The notes beneath the pieces were generated by a model. It was given only the letters and a program-made list of their open reading frames with translations. It did not search any database and was not told the origin of the DNA. A stretch of DNA of 64,000 nt from Lumnitzera littorea (Eukaryota; Streptophyta; Magnoliopsida; Myrtales; Combretaceae): contig JAMXBB010000004.1 in assembly GCA_024138015.1 (NCBI GenBank), positions 106,734,365 through 106,798,364 of the forward strand. The letters are read 5' to 3'. A program made the translations under genes and the position numbers. Of the stretch, positions 23,386 to 34,765 are shown piece after piece. Each line of letters opens with the position of its first letter. Positions within the stretch are counted from its first letter, which is position 1.

Positions 23386-25460
23386 TGTAGATATCTCATT
23401 TTTGCCGCTGTTAGGATTCTTTCTTATGGGGTCAGATTAAAAAATAAAAAAATTAATAAGAAAAAAATTATTAAAAATAAAAAAAATAAAAAAGTTGAAA
23501 GAAAAATAAAAAAATATAAAGTGTCAAGTTGAGTCAAGTCATTTAGGGTTGGATCGGACAATAGTTGAAGATGTACATTAATTTAATAAATTCCGAGTCT
23601 TAAATAGTTGGGTTTCATTTAGAAATATTTTTAGTCCAGTTCAATATAAATTGATTTTTATCTAATTTATATTGGGTTAAATAGAGTTAGGATTTATTAA
23701 ATGGGTTAGCATGTATATTGGGCTAAATTAAGATTGACTAAATTGGACCTAAGATAAAAAGCCTAAATCAATGTGAGATTTTTAGAAACTAGATTAAATT
23801 TTTAATGAATTTAATGAATCTAAATCAAGTATTATTGTATCTTAGATTTGTTAAAATTGAATCTTCATAAAAAAAGATCCAAAAGATTTAGACTGATGAC
23901 CTATAAATAGTAGATAACGGGGGCTGAAAAAGAGACGTTTTCACAATTCATTCACTCACAAACACACAAAGCATACATTCACCAAACAATCACTGTCCTC
24001 ACATCATTCACACACTCCACTCATTAATCACGCATTGACACACACAAGACCAAATTCACAACACCCTATACACGCATTTGCATACAAGTCTATATGATCC
24101 TTACTATCACTTTGCATGATACAATGCTTCACAGTCACTACAAATCACATCCAATACCGATTAGCACACACTATCCACTATTCTCATTGCTCATGTTTGC
24201 TGCACTTTACACTGTTCATGCCCACTGTTCACAACACAAACAGCACATCACAAACACTGATCATGATACAGCACTACACCATTGTTCCATATGCTGAACA
24301 CCCTTACGTTTGCATTGATCACACTAGCATCGAACATACACATCCATGCAGAATACACCAATACAGCACACTTGTTACAACATCCAACATTTAACCGCAC
24401 AAACTTCCAATCACATCTACACGTCGCTATACGTCCGATCACACCAAGCACAGCAATGATACGATCAGCCGTAGACATCTTATCATGCACACGATTCGAT
24501 CCGTTTAGGTCATTAAATAAATTATTTTAGTTAGTTATTTGTTTTGTTTTTTTTTTTTTATTAATCAACTTATTTTACTAACTTGTTTTTTAGTGCAGGT
24601 TTTTTTTATATATATTTTAATAACTGCTACACTGTTTTGTAATTTTTTTAAATAAATTTTAGTTAAACTAAATTTTTTATACCTAAAGTTGCATATCTTT
24701 TCTCTGATATTCATATCTTTGAAGAAGTTACATATTAAGATACGTATCTTAGTATATCTTAGATGTAGGATTTATAAAAAATCAATTTTTGATATGTAGT
24801 AGTTTTTTTAATAAAAAATCTTAATTGGAGTTTATTTAAAAAAGATCTAGTTAGTTATGATTTTTTTTCAAATAGATTTGCAAAGCTATATATTTTTAGG
24901 TTTTTTTTAAATAATAATTTGATAATTAACGTAAATCCGACTCGATTTCTTTTAAAAAAGATTTGCCTAGTAGATCTTTTCTGAAAAATAGAACTATGAT
25001 TAGTTTAATCCCGACTAACGAGTATGTAGGCACTCTCTAAACAACCATAAAAAAAAAATCCCCTTTTTAAAAAATTCGTAATAAAAAATATTAAAAATTC
25101 ATCTTAATTACATCTTTGCATATTTGTACATATTTTAGCATTTATAGAAAAATTATATAAATAAAAGCCCATTAATTTTTTTTTATCTTTACATGGTGAC
25201 TTAGTATTAATAGATTAGCTTTTGAACTTGGGTTTTTTGTTTAATTTTCTAAAAATAAATTTTTTAGAATATTTATAGATTAATTGTCAAGGAAAACCTT
25301 AATTTCATTTTTTACCAGTTTAACTAGTTAGCGACTCTAATATTTTTGAATTTTTTAAAAAGAAAAATGTTTTTTTCTTAATTTAATGTTAAGTAATTTA
25401 TATTAATCAAGTTGGGCTTAGTATAGGTTAAATTAAAGAAAATCAAAATAAGATTCAACA
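23386..25460 (+). repeat. Ogre-type 5' LTR, about 2.1 kb
   Basis: It starts TGTAGATATCTCATTTTTGC and ends TTCAACA, four bases before a primer-binding-like site. A TATA box (TATAAATA, 23902-23909) is followed by a CA-rich, histidine/threonine-coding-looking leader (24000-24500), probably R/U5 and untranslated. The same start recurs at 63896. The 3' boundary is set by the primer site and is less certain than the 5' boundary. Confidence 0.7.
23902..23909 (+). promoter_or_regulatory. TATA box of the Ogre-type LTR
   Basis: TATAAATA in a GC-poor U3, followed about 30 bases on by a composition change to CA-rich sequence, as expected at U3/R. Confidence 0.55.
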
Positions 25461-25464
25461 GAAT

Positions 25465-25482
25465 TGGCAATTTCACTGGAGA
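25465..25482 (+). promoter_or_regulatory. Primer-binding site of the Ogre-type element (degenerate)
   Basis: TGGCAATTTCACTGGAGA differs from TGGCGACTCCACTGGGGA, the form I recall for Ogre/Tat elements (tRNA-Arg), at four positions. All four are C-to-T or G-to-A transitions. Confidence 0.6.
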
Positions 25483-26332
25483 TGTTAGTGGGTTAGCCAT
25501 GTAAAAATAAAAAATTAATTAATGAGCTTTCATTTTTTTTCCTTTTTATGTTTATATTGTAATATAGTTGTACTAATTGGGTTTTAATGATATAAGCCTT
25601 TAAGAAAAACCTGGCCCAATGGGCCCCTTATTGAGGATTAGGGGGAAATTTTTATTTAAATCATTTGTGTGCTTAGATGTGGTTGAACTTATGACGTGCT
25701 GCCATTGTGTAACCCTCGAGTCATTTAGGTCTTTACCCCTGCCTAGTGATAATAGATGAGCTCACTCAGACTGCGATGTAGCTTACTAAGTTTTTCTCCG
25801 GAGACGCTTGGAGCTATAAAGCCTAAGACTTATAGACCCCACCTTCGTGCATCATTTTTTTTTTAAAAAAGGGATAGTTATTTTTAAATTATAGAAAAAT
25901 TTAATTATTATCATCCATGGTAGGTTGGGCTTTCAATAAAAAAAAAAAGAAATTAAAGAAATCAATACCCTTATATATAATTGTCTATGAGCTTCATTTT
26001 TCTATTTCAATTCACTTATATATAAATGTATTCTTTAACTGTACGTTCATAATAATTCCTAAAATTTATTAATTACTGGCCCCTCTTACATTTTATGTGT
26101 ATATAGCATATTGCATTTATTTATTTATTTGATACTGATGCTTGTTTCCATGTGATTATTTTTGTTTTTTGTATTATGTGTGTACCTTTTTTTTTATTCT
26201 CGCTTAGTGAGTGAAAAGTTGTATAATTTAAAAGATTTGAAAGAACTGCAAAATTATTAATATCATATACAATCTTTTTGTAAATTTAGTAGTTTTGTTG
26301 TAAATAATTGTGTTATTTTATGTAACATAGAT
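25483..26332 (+). other. Ogre-type untranslated leader
   Basis: Non-coding leader between primer site and ORF1. It contains GATGAGCTCACTCAGACTGC (25755-25774) and CCCACCTTCGTGCATC (25838-25853), phrases typical for the leader of this lineage as far as I recall. Confidence 0.5.
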
Positions 26333-27102
26333 ATGGAAAGTCAAGGTAGCGTCAATCCTAAGCCTATCCATGAGATCTAGGTTGATAAGTACTCTTTCCC
26401 CGAGGGTATACTGAAGGATTGGTCGAATTAGCTTCCGTTCACTAAGCAAGATTACATTTGCAAGAAGATTGGGCCGATCATATCTCTTATGTGGATCCAA
26501 CTTCACTGGCCACTCATACAAGCCTTGATGCATTATTGGGATCCAAAATCTACAGCTTTTAAGTTTGGCCCACATTTGTTAATACCTACTTTAGAAGAGT
26601 ACTCCCAACTATTTAGTGCTCTACCTCTCAAAGTAGGTATAATGGTTCCAAATCTTAGAGTTCAGCCCAAGAAAGCCTTCATGATTTGTTATAAGTTAAA
26701 AGGGCCGCCTTGGCACCTTTCTTATCTTTAGAAGGCAAGAAATGTCTCAACTTCTTAAGATTAGTAGAGTGGTTTTCAAGCCTAGACGCTTTTTGGAAGC
26801 ATTGTCAGATCTTTAGTGGGGGATATGAATCATGGGCTGAGAAGAGAGTAAACACCTTTATCATGGCAGTATTCAGGACAATGTTATTCCCCTTCAAGTA
26901 TGGTCGAGTCCATTATAGGGTAATCGAGCTAATAACCCAATTTTTAGTTGGCAAATCCTACATACCGGCATTATTAGCAGAGCAATTCAGGACACTTACC
27001 CATTTAAGGAGGCAGGGACATGAGTACTTCAAAGACTCACGAGAGAAGTTGATGAAGCCCATCTTAGCTAGATTCGTAAGCTTTTATAGATATAGGATTT
27101 GA
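26333..27102 (+). pseudogene. Ogre ORF1 (DUF7745-like) remnant
   Basis: From the ATG at 26333 the frame has two early in-frame stops and then runs to a stop at 26729. A second frame from 26710 continues the same protein to 27102, so one frameshift is present. Diagnostic segments are LIQALMHYWDPKSTAFKFG and PTLEEYSQLFSALPL in the first part, and AVFRTMLFPFKYG and ALLAEQFRTL in the second. This is the extra ORF located before gag in Ogre-type Tat elements (the 'W/FxP..F.FG.....PTLEEY' protein). Its function is unknown. The remnant is cut off at its C-terminal side, where Athila-type sequence begins. Confidence 0.8.
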
Positions 27103-27958
27103 TTTCTACAGTGGAATTCAAAATAGGGTTGCACTCTTCTACTTGTTCTATGTTAATTTCTTTGTTATTTCTTCATTTTATTGATATATTTTGTTTCTTC
27201 ATTATGTATGAGTAGTACGTTGGGACTTGCTACATCAATTAGTATGATCAAGTGCATGAAATAGTGGTTTCTTGATAAATGTTAATTCCGATGAATTGCA
27301 TTTAATGAATCTAAGTATAGTGTAATGTATGACATTGACTTGGTATGGATTTCAATAAAATATGTCGAGAGATAATTTTATTGAATAGATCTAGTTCATT
27401 GGAATAACTTACTCCTGATAATAGAGATATTATTAGCAAAGTTACTACATCCTTAGGGAATCAATACATTAACATGACATCAATGTGATCCGAGTTGGCT
27501 GTTAATTAGGAAGAGATTCCAATAGACACAATTAGGATTAGAAGTAAGTAGTTCTGAGAAGAATGCTTACATACTGTAATTTCCAGTAGATAACAAGTAT
27601 TAGGATAAAAAAAAAAAATTGGTAAGATCATGCTAAGTGATGAAGCAAGTCTATATGTTAAATGTATTGTTAGTAATTGTTTTGTAACCATTGTGTTAAT
27701 GGCATTAGTTTGTGGATTAATGTAGTTTAGTCAGAAATTTAGAGTTTTAATAATTAATCACTTGATAAATCGGATTGCTAGATAATAGGAAAAATTATTA
27801 AGTACTAGTGTTTGAGCCATTTTTCCAGTGGAGACAATCTTATACTCATCCATGCCATAAAATAATAGGTACATTTGCCTATCGAATCGAGTTAGGGATA
27901 GAATATAGCTTTATAAATTGTAAAACTCGGAAGCTCTGTTTAGAGACGATTAAGTTTT
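27103..27958 (+). repeat. Athila 5' LTR, 3' portion
   Basis: About 850 bases of non-coding DNA end directly at the primer-binding site. The final 150 bases (CCAGTGGAGACAATCT.., CATGCCATAAAATAATAGG..) resemble U5 of Athila-type LTRs. The LTR start seen at 33774 is not found here, so the 5' part seems to be missing. Confidence 0.5.
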
Positions 27959-27976
27959 TGGCACCATTGCTGGGGA
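27959..27976 (+). promoter_or_regulatory. Athila primer-binding site (tRNA-Asp type)
   Basis: TGGCACCATTGCTGGGGA differs from the standard TGGCGCCGTTGCCGGGGA at three positions, all transitions. Confidence 0.8.
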
Positions 27977-28094
27977 AAATCAGCATCATCATTAGGAACA
28001 TTAAGATTCCTGTTCTTCTAGCCTTTATTTTTCTTTTTATATTTGTTAGTAGTTTAGTCAAAATACTTGTGCTCATATTTGATTATTTGCTGAA

Positions 28095-29658
28095 TTGCAG
28101 TTTATAACTCGAAGTAGCATAACTGAACTAGTTGACTTCGATCTTGAACCTAAGAGAACACTTAGAAGTAACTTAAGGAAAGTTCGAGAATATTTTGAGA
28201 AGCAAATTTCAGCCAATAAGGAAGTAAGAGCATGGGACCCGTTGAGATCGAAAATGAATAACCCAGATCAAAACACTGAGCTGCCAGTAGGAAATCAGTT
28301 CTTAAATTCGAAAGATGGTATCCAAGGTGATCTACCATTGAATTTAGACCCACATCTTGATGTGAATCGGAATGTAGTATGAGCAAGAATCAAGTTAGGA
28401 GTAAATCCACCTATGGCTCTTAAGACAATGTTGGATTATTGTAGGGCCAACCTAGATGGGGCTAGTATTAATATAACTTGGCCTATAGTTCAAGCTAATA
28501 TGTTTGAAATCAAGTTGAGTATTATTCAAATGATCCAGCAATGTGTTCAGTTTGATGGGTTTAGTGACGAAGACCCCAACAACCATTTGCAGCAATTCTT
28601 AGAGATATGTGACACATTCAAGATAGGTGGAGTTTCTGATGACGTTATTGGACTTAGGTTATTTCTGTTTTCACTAAGGCCCAATGCAAAGTAGTGGCTC
28701 AACTTTATGCCACGGAATTCCATTAATACTTGGCAAGAAATGGCCGAACTGTTTATGAGAAAATACTTTCCACCTTCAAGGACAGCTAAGCTAAGGGTAG
28801 ATCTTTCTTTTTTCAGTCAAATGGATTCAGAGACTTTATATGAAGCATAGGAGAGGTGGAAGGAGTTGTTAAGAAAGTGTCCTCATCATGGTCTTCCATA
28901 TTGGCATCAAGTTCAGACATTCTATAATGGACTGAACTGCACCACTAAGTAACTCATCAATGCAGCCATTGGAGGAAGCCTGAACCACAAGTCACCTAAG
29001 CAATGCATTCAATTGTTTGAAGATATGTCTAATAATCATTATCAGTGATCATCTACAAGAGGAAGAGAAAGAAAGTCAGCAGGAAAACATGAATTGGATG
29101 CTACTTCCGTTTTAGCACATAAGGTGGAAGTGTTGATTAGGAAAATTGATCGTCTTTCAATGGATCAGAATAAAGCTTTAGCAGTTATAGGTTCAAAGTT
29201 GACTAGCGCATTTGAGATTGATCAAGTGAAAGAAGTTGACTACATAGGGAACCCGATCGAACCTAGGAATGACCCTTTTAGCAACACCTATAATCCGGGT
29301 TGGAGAAATTATCCAAATTTTCGATGGGATAACAACATTAGTTAAGGTTCTAACATGCCTCCTTCTAGATTTCAAAGATAAGTGCCACCTCCTCAAGGTA
29401 AACTAATGTCCATTGAGGAAATGTTGGCTCAATACATCAAGACTTTCGAAGCACGTCACTAGGCAGCTGAAACTGCCTTAAGAAATCAAGGGGCATTGAT
29501 CCATAATTTGGAAAATCAAATCAAGCAAATTGCAAAAGCACTTTTCGAAAGGGTTTCGGGATCTTTTTTAGGGAACACTGAGACCAACCCAAGAGAACAA
29601 GTTTAAGCTATAACTTTAAGACAAGGCAGAGCTGAGACTCTTCTAGTCAAGGAATGAA
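28095..29658 (+). pseudogene. Athila gag pseudogene
   Basis: One reading frame carries the whole gag-like protein but is broken by about ten stop codons. Recognisable parts are FDLEPKRTLRSNLRK near the start; MLDYCRANLDGASINI; DPNNHLQQFLEICDTFK; the core FMRKYFPPSRTAKLR; and KCPHHGLPYWHQVQTFYNGL. Several stops replace residues that are Trp or Gln in relatives (for example YEA-stop-ERW and NHYQ-stop-SS), as expected from C-to-T or G-to-A changes. The family protein forms the virus-like particle core. No zinc knuckle or protease follows. Confidence 0.88.
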
Positions 29659-31084
29659 GCTGCATACTTTGGAAACGTCGAGCTTGAGACGTTAAACAAG
29701 CATATTTGTTTATTTGTTAGACTTTCAATTTCATTTTACTTGTTTTAAGTACTTTGAGAATTGTTGAGTTTTTAATTTTAATCAATTGTTTTTATTGTTA
29801 GTGGTTTAGATTGTTTTAAGTGTCTTGTTTTTAGTTAATATACGGTGAAAGACATCATAGAGTAAAAGTCATGGCAATTTAGTGAGAAGAGAAGAATTTA
29901 TGGAGTATGGGGACGTAGATGGAAAAATAAAAGCCTAATATGCATCTCGGCCATGATAAAGGTAAGTCATTAAATTTTTTCAAGTAAAACATCCATCATG
30001 GGATCAATCACGGTCGTGAAAAATTAACAGGGCTAATCCACTTGTCCATCACAATTGTGATCAATCCCTTGTAAGAGTTTACACCTCAATCACGGCCGTG
30101 ATCAATACCCTGAAAGTTTTTCATGTCATCACGGTCGTGATCAATACCCTGGAAGTTCTTTATGTCATTATAGCCATGATCTACTGAGATAATTGTGAAA
30201 TCTAAGGCTACAGTAATAGTTATGGGTAGCATCATGCCCATGAATATATAAAGGGGAAGGTCGTGATGGTATAAAATTTTTGGGCACCGAACTTATCATG
30301 GGAGTCATCACGCTTGTGACCAAGCTTAAAAAGGAGATCACAACCCAAGTCATGGCCATGATCATGTTCTTATCACCCCATTATATAAGAAATTTCCCTC
30401 TTTCTCTCCTCATTTCTCACATTTTAAACTTCCACCTTGTGATAAAACACTCTCCATGCTTGTCACTCATGAAAAAGCCGCACTATTTTAACACTTGCTC
30501 GATCATTCTAAGCATAATAATGTGCTTTTAAGGTATGATTTTTCTCTTTTTCTTTCGTTTTTCTTCACATATATAGTGATTCATTTCATGTAATTTTAAG
30601 GTTTATCTATCTATGTTTGCTATTATTTGTGAAAATGTTGTTCTAGTAGTTTTAAGTTGTTTATATCATCCTTAGACTTGAATTTGCATGAATCTATTGC
30701 ATAAGTTGATTATTCAGATTGAAACCTTAATTCCTTTGGATAATGGTAGAATTGAGGATTATTGCAAATTAAGCCTAAGTTGATGAATTTGTCTTGTCAT
30801 CGTACTTATGTGTTTTGTAGAACTACATTGCTAGTGGTTGTTTTGTACAATGGAAGTGCTGTGTTATATGTAATAATGTAATGTTAAGTGTGTTTAGTTA
30901 AGGGAAGACATTCATCCTTAGTTAATGTTATGGCTCGAGTTGAGTATGTTGAATTCATTTGTAGTGGATGCCTAGAAGTTGGTTATGTTTGATCATGATT
31001 AATTAATAGATGCGTTATGGTCATAAGCAGCAAGAAGTTGAATTGGGTTTGCTTGAAGTTTGAACTAATAATTGATATTTGCAG
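29659..31084 (+). other. Spacer between gag and env-like ORF: palindrome cluster, TATA box, putative intron
   Basis: This fills the place where pol is expected. From 29948 to 30365 it has about eight motifs of the type TCACGGCCGTGA or TCACGGTCGTGA, several followed by TCAATACCCTG. A TATA-like TATATAA lies at 30382-30388, followed by a pyrimidine-rich leader. A donor AG|GTATGA (GT at 30533) and an acceptor TTTGCAG|ATG (AG at 31083-31084) could define a 552-base intron ending exactly at the start codon of the env-like ORF. The splicing is inferred. Confidence 0.5.
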
Positions 31085-32347
31085 ATGGCACCAAAATGTT
31101 CAACCACTTCTCAGCATAAACGACCAAGAGCTGATAGTGCTCCTTCTCTTCCTCCTTGATGTTTTGACGTTGCAAGTTCCAGTTGGTCAATTGCTCCACC
31201 ATCCGGTATGATTGATGAGCAAGTAGATAGATTTAAAGAGTTTGCTGTAAGAAGATTATTAAGAGACATTATGTGGTGGATTGGGATGTATTAGCGGAGT
31301 ATGGCTTAAAGATAGCCATGCAACGGTTATTAAGGAATGGACCATGGCTGAAGTTGTTTTCAGTGCAAGAAAAGACATATCGGCAAACAACCCTAGCTTT
31401 TCTTTCATCCTTCAAGATTAAGTATGAATATATTGACTTTAAGATGGATAATGAGGTGGAGTTCTTTGCATTTGGAAGGACTTACACTTTTGACATGCTG
31501 ATATTCGTATGGGCAATGGGGTTATACACTTGAGCTAAGCTTCAAGATGAGGAGTTTGTTGATTTACTTGTGAGCCGGCCTCGTAGAACTTCCATAACTA
31601 AATTTTGGAGAGAAATCTCCAATGAAAGTAAATCAAAAGCTTCTACCTTAAAGAAGACCAGTGTTGGAGTCTTCCATTATATTCTAGTCAGGATGATCTA
31701 TGGGAAGCACGAGAGCCCTAGAGTAGTGGGGGAGTATGATTTATTACCTTTATATGGTGTGGCGAAGGGGTTTCTAGTGAATGTGGGCATCTTAACAGCA
31801 TATGGACTTCGCTAGCAAACTTTCGATAAAAGCAAGGGTATATTTGTAGGGGGGTTAATCACTAGGATTCTAAGGAATCTAAGGTTGTAGCCTATAAGTA
31901 ACAAGCTAAACAACTCTTATGCTAATCCTGAACTGCTTTTAAGAACCCCTTTTAATTAATGGGGTATCAAAGAGTCTCAGATCCTGATTTAGATATCGAG
32001 GACCCAAAGCTCTTGAGTTTACATCCTCAACTTCTAGCTTCTCAGTCACCAATCTAAAGAGATTGGAAATCGAGGTGGTTGAGATTAAGGAAACTTAGAA
32101 GGGGATCGTCGAGCGCTTGAAGAATATAGCCACTAAAGTGGGAGTAACTATACCTTCTTGTTTCTCTCATCCCCAGACTCAGGTGGACGCTGGTCCCAGT
32201 CAAACTCCGGTTCCCCTACTGAGGCCGACTCCTCAAGAAGAAGAAGGAGGAGGAGGTGAAGAGTTTGAAGAGGAGGACTCTAGTGATGATGAGGATGACT
32301 CCGACGAAGCCAATAGTTATGATGAAGAAGGAACTGAAGAAGCTTAG
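31085..32347 (+). pseudogene. Athila env-like ORF pseudogene
   Basis: It starts MAPKCSTTSQHKRPRAD, as Athila env-like (ORF2) proteins do, and shows FFAFGRTYTFDMLIF, ITKFWREISNESKSKASTLK and GIFVGGLITRI in order. The end is an acidic tail (EEFEEEDSSDDEDDSDEA). At least three frames are needed and many stops occur, so it cannot be translated as one protein. The role of this protein in plants is unproven; it was named env-like for its position after pol. I see no signal peptide here. A hydrophobic open frame at 32552-32851 lies after the acidic tail and is not counted. Confidence 0.8.
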
Positions 32348-33773
32348 CAAGCACCAGTTGGATAAGATGCCGAGGATGGAAGTGAAGAGGAGTCTTCTAA
32401 GGAGGATGAAGATCGGATGAGGAGACGGCAGCCGATGAAGACCAACTTATTTCTTATTTGTTTTTTCTTGTTATTTTACTTTTGTTTTCTTTGTTTCCTT
32501 TTGATGTTCTTTGTTGGTTAGGATCACTAGTTCATTGAGAGCTTACTTTTAATGATGTATATTGTTATGGAGACTCTCATATCACGAGCTTGTCATCTTT
32601 TGTTTTGTCTTGTTTTGTTTTGTCTTGATGGTCAGGTGTTTGTTGTTGTTCAAGTTGTCTTGGTGTTGGAAGCTATACTCTCTAATCGTTTAAGAATCAA
32701 TGAATTACTCGAACTTCATGTTTCAGGGAAGGCCAGTTCTTGTTATTTCTTCATTTTCATCTTTCTAGTTATTTCAATTATATGCCTATTCTATATTTAC
32801 TTCCTTCTGACATTGAGGACAATGTCTCTCATTAAGTGTGGGGAAGGGTAAATTATGTTTATTAATAACCTTCCACCTAGTTTGTTTGTTTTAAAGTATG
32901 ACTTGATTTAATGGATTGTAGATTTGACAAAATAGCAGTCAATTTGGTGGGTTAATTTTGTGCCTCACATAATTCTTGTGAACTTAGTTTACATGATCAA
33001 GATTATGGGATAGAATCTCAATGAATCACACTTGCTTACTAATTGGTTATACTTCTAAATTTTCTAAGTAGTATATCTACTTTTCAAGTACTTTTGGGAG
33101 ATCATTTCATCTTGAATGAAAAGGGCAAATGAAGTAATTCACTTGTTGATACTTCTTGAGAATCTCTTCAAATTAGGATAAATTGAAGTGTAACGACTAA
33201 ATTAGTAAAGGCATGCTTCGATCCCTCAAAAGAGCGAAGTCTGACCTTACTACTAATTTTTATCTTTATAACTTTGTAATAAGAATTTATAAAGATCAAG
33301 TTGATAAGGGCGGGCTTTGGTCCCTTAGAAGAGTGAAGTCTAACTCCACTGTTGATCTTTAGTATTCTTAAAAAAAAAAAAAAAAACAAATGCAATGTGT
33401 AAGTCATATTGGAGAGATTCAATAAAAGAACTAGAAATACAGGGGAAAGATAGATGTAATATACTTTTCTTCTAGATTAGTGTTCTTAAGAAGTAATTGA
33501 AGGTTTCTTATACACTTAAGGAAGTCAACGAAGTATAACCAATTATCATTGATCTATTTGACTTTGTGATTGACTTTGGACCTTTGAAAGCCTTTGTTAA
33601 ATAGTAAGGGTTAAGTGTGTTTTACTTTGATTAGTCTTAGAATATTGTTTTTGTATTCTAAGAACAAAATGGGGTATGCACAAAATTAAGCCATTATGGA
33701 TGTTTTGTCAAATGTCCAATTAATTGATTTGAGTGCTTGCTTGAGGACAAGCAAAGCTTAAGTGTGAGGAAGT
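32348..33773 (+). other. Athila 3' non-coding region with tail phrases
   Basis: It contains ACATTGAGGACAATGTCTCT followed by AAGTGTGGGGAAGGG (32811-32849), and CTTGAGGACAAGCAAAGCTT followed by AAGTGTGAGGAAG (33735-33772). These are polypurine-tract-like phrases found before 3' LTRs of this lineage. An imperfect duplication (about 33205-33260 and 33300-33360) shares CTTYGRTCCCTYARAAGAG and GAAGTCT. Confidence 0.6.
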
Positions 33774-34350
33774 TGATAAGTGTAAATTACTTTACACTTT
33801 CAAAACATGATTAGGCATAGAATTGATTATAAATGTGATTTAATTTTGTAGATTAGGTACTTAATTGAATAAAATAATGATTTTAGGTAAATCACGAGCA
33901 AAAGGAGAAAATATACATAAGAATAATAACTTTCAAGTTCGTCACTGCCGTGAAGGAGAAGAAATAAGTATAGAAGCATCAATTACGAGCATGATAGTGA
34001 AGTAATGAAGAATCCACCTTGGTCACGCCCTTAATCACGGCTGTAATCAAGGTAAGTTTTGTCAATCCCCTTATCAATCACAGCCACGATTAAATAGTAG
34101 AAGGATGATCACGACCATGGTCATGGGCGTGATGAGATTTAATAATTCGACGAGGAGCTCACGACCTCAATAACGGCTATGATTGGTGAGGAATAATTCT
34201 TTTCAAGACTATCATACCCTAAGTCACGCGCTTGATTAAAAGGGGCATAACTGTTTGTTTCAACCTTTTCACATTAACCAGTACATGGGAAGCGTCAAGT
34301 GGTACCGTGAAGGGGTTAATTTGAGTCTTTTGACGAGGTAGACAGATGGT
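33774..34350 (+). repeat. Athila 3' LTR, 5' portion
   Basis: It starts TGATAAGTGTAAATTACTTT right after the purine tract AAGTGTGAGGAAGT. The U3 has a second cluster of CACGG/CCGTGA-type palindromes (33940-34200), including GATCACGACCATGGTCATGG. The R/U5 part expected before an LTR end is absent. Sequence of the minus-strand chromovirus follows from somewhere between 34215 and 34360. Confidence 0.6.
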
Positions 34351-34765
34351 AGTGCAACATATAAAAAAGGGTAAAAAGGATAAAAGATAAAAATGAAAAA
34401 GTAGTATAATGTCAGATAAGATGGACAGATTGCAATGCAACATTGGTTCCATATGATGATTCTCTGAACATAGCAGGTAAGAGGGATTGGGATGTTGTGG
34501 TAATAAGGAGCCTGAGACAAGAAGAGGGTAACGAGAGAATGGGTAACATGTTAGGAGAAAACTACTTAGACAATAAGTGAGTCTCTTGTCACTTAGCAAA
34601 AACCTTTCGGCAGTAGCTGGTTGGATTACTCTACATAGGGTCCTTGGTAAGGGAATAGTCGGCATCATCACAACCGAGAGTATAGATCAACATATAACAA
34701 TGTAGGGAGGTTAAGGAGTTCAACCATCCTTCTTTGGTGTAAAGTTTCTTGTCATCAGCAGGTTG
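34351..34765 (-). repeat. Chromovirus 3' UTR and truncated 3' LTR
   Basis: It matches 40040-40485 and 40490-40930 along most of its length, for example GGTTGGATTACTC, GAGTCTCTTGTCACT and AATTCTTCG. The long minus-strand open frames through it are LTR/UTR sequence, not genes. The part corresponding to R and U5 (39600-39950) is missing. Confidence 0.7.

Larger units (their letters stand above)
27103..34350 (+). mobile_element. Athila-type Ty3/gypsy element lacking pol
   Basis: A primer site for tRNA-Asp (27959), Athila gag (28095-29655), an Athila env-like ORF (31085-32347), the conserved tail phrases and the start of a 3' LTR (33774) appear in order on +. There is no protease, RT, RNase H or integrase between gag and the env-like ORF; only about 1.4 kb of non-coding DNA lies there. 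This looks like a deleted or non-autonomous derivative inserted in the Ogre ORF1/gag region. Both outer borders (near 27103 and 34215-34360) are approximate. Confidence 0.75.

Noticed and set aside
24094..24530. Overlapping H/T/C-rich open frames
   Set aside because: They lie in the CA-rich R/U5 part of the Ogre-type LTR; no domain.
25328..25343. TTAGCGACTCT as an alternative Ogre primer site
   Set aside because: The match stops after GCGACTCT. The site at 25465 matches further (CACTGG-GA) and gives a better LTR end.
32552..32851. Hydrophobic open frame after the env-like ORF
   Set aside because: It could suggest a transmembrane tail, but it is out of context with the acidic end of the ORF and runs into the conserved non-coding tail phrase.
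34219..34671. Minus-strand 150-codon open frame, and the similar one at 40407-40763
   Set aside because: Both are the chromovirus 3' UTR/LTR segment; their similarity to each other reflects the repeat, not a conserved protein.
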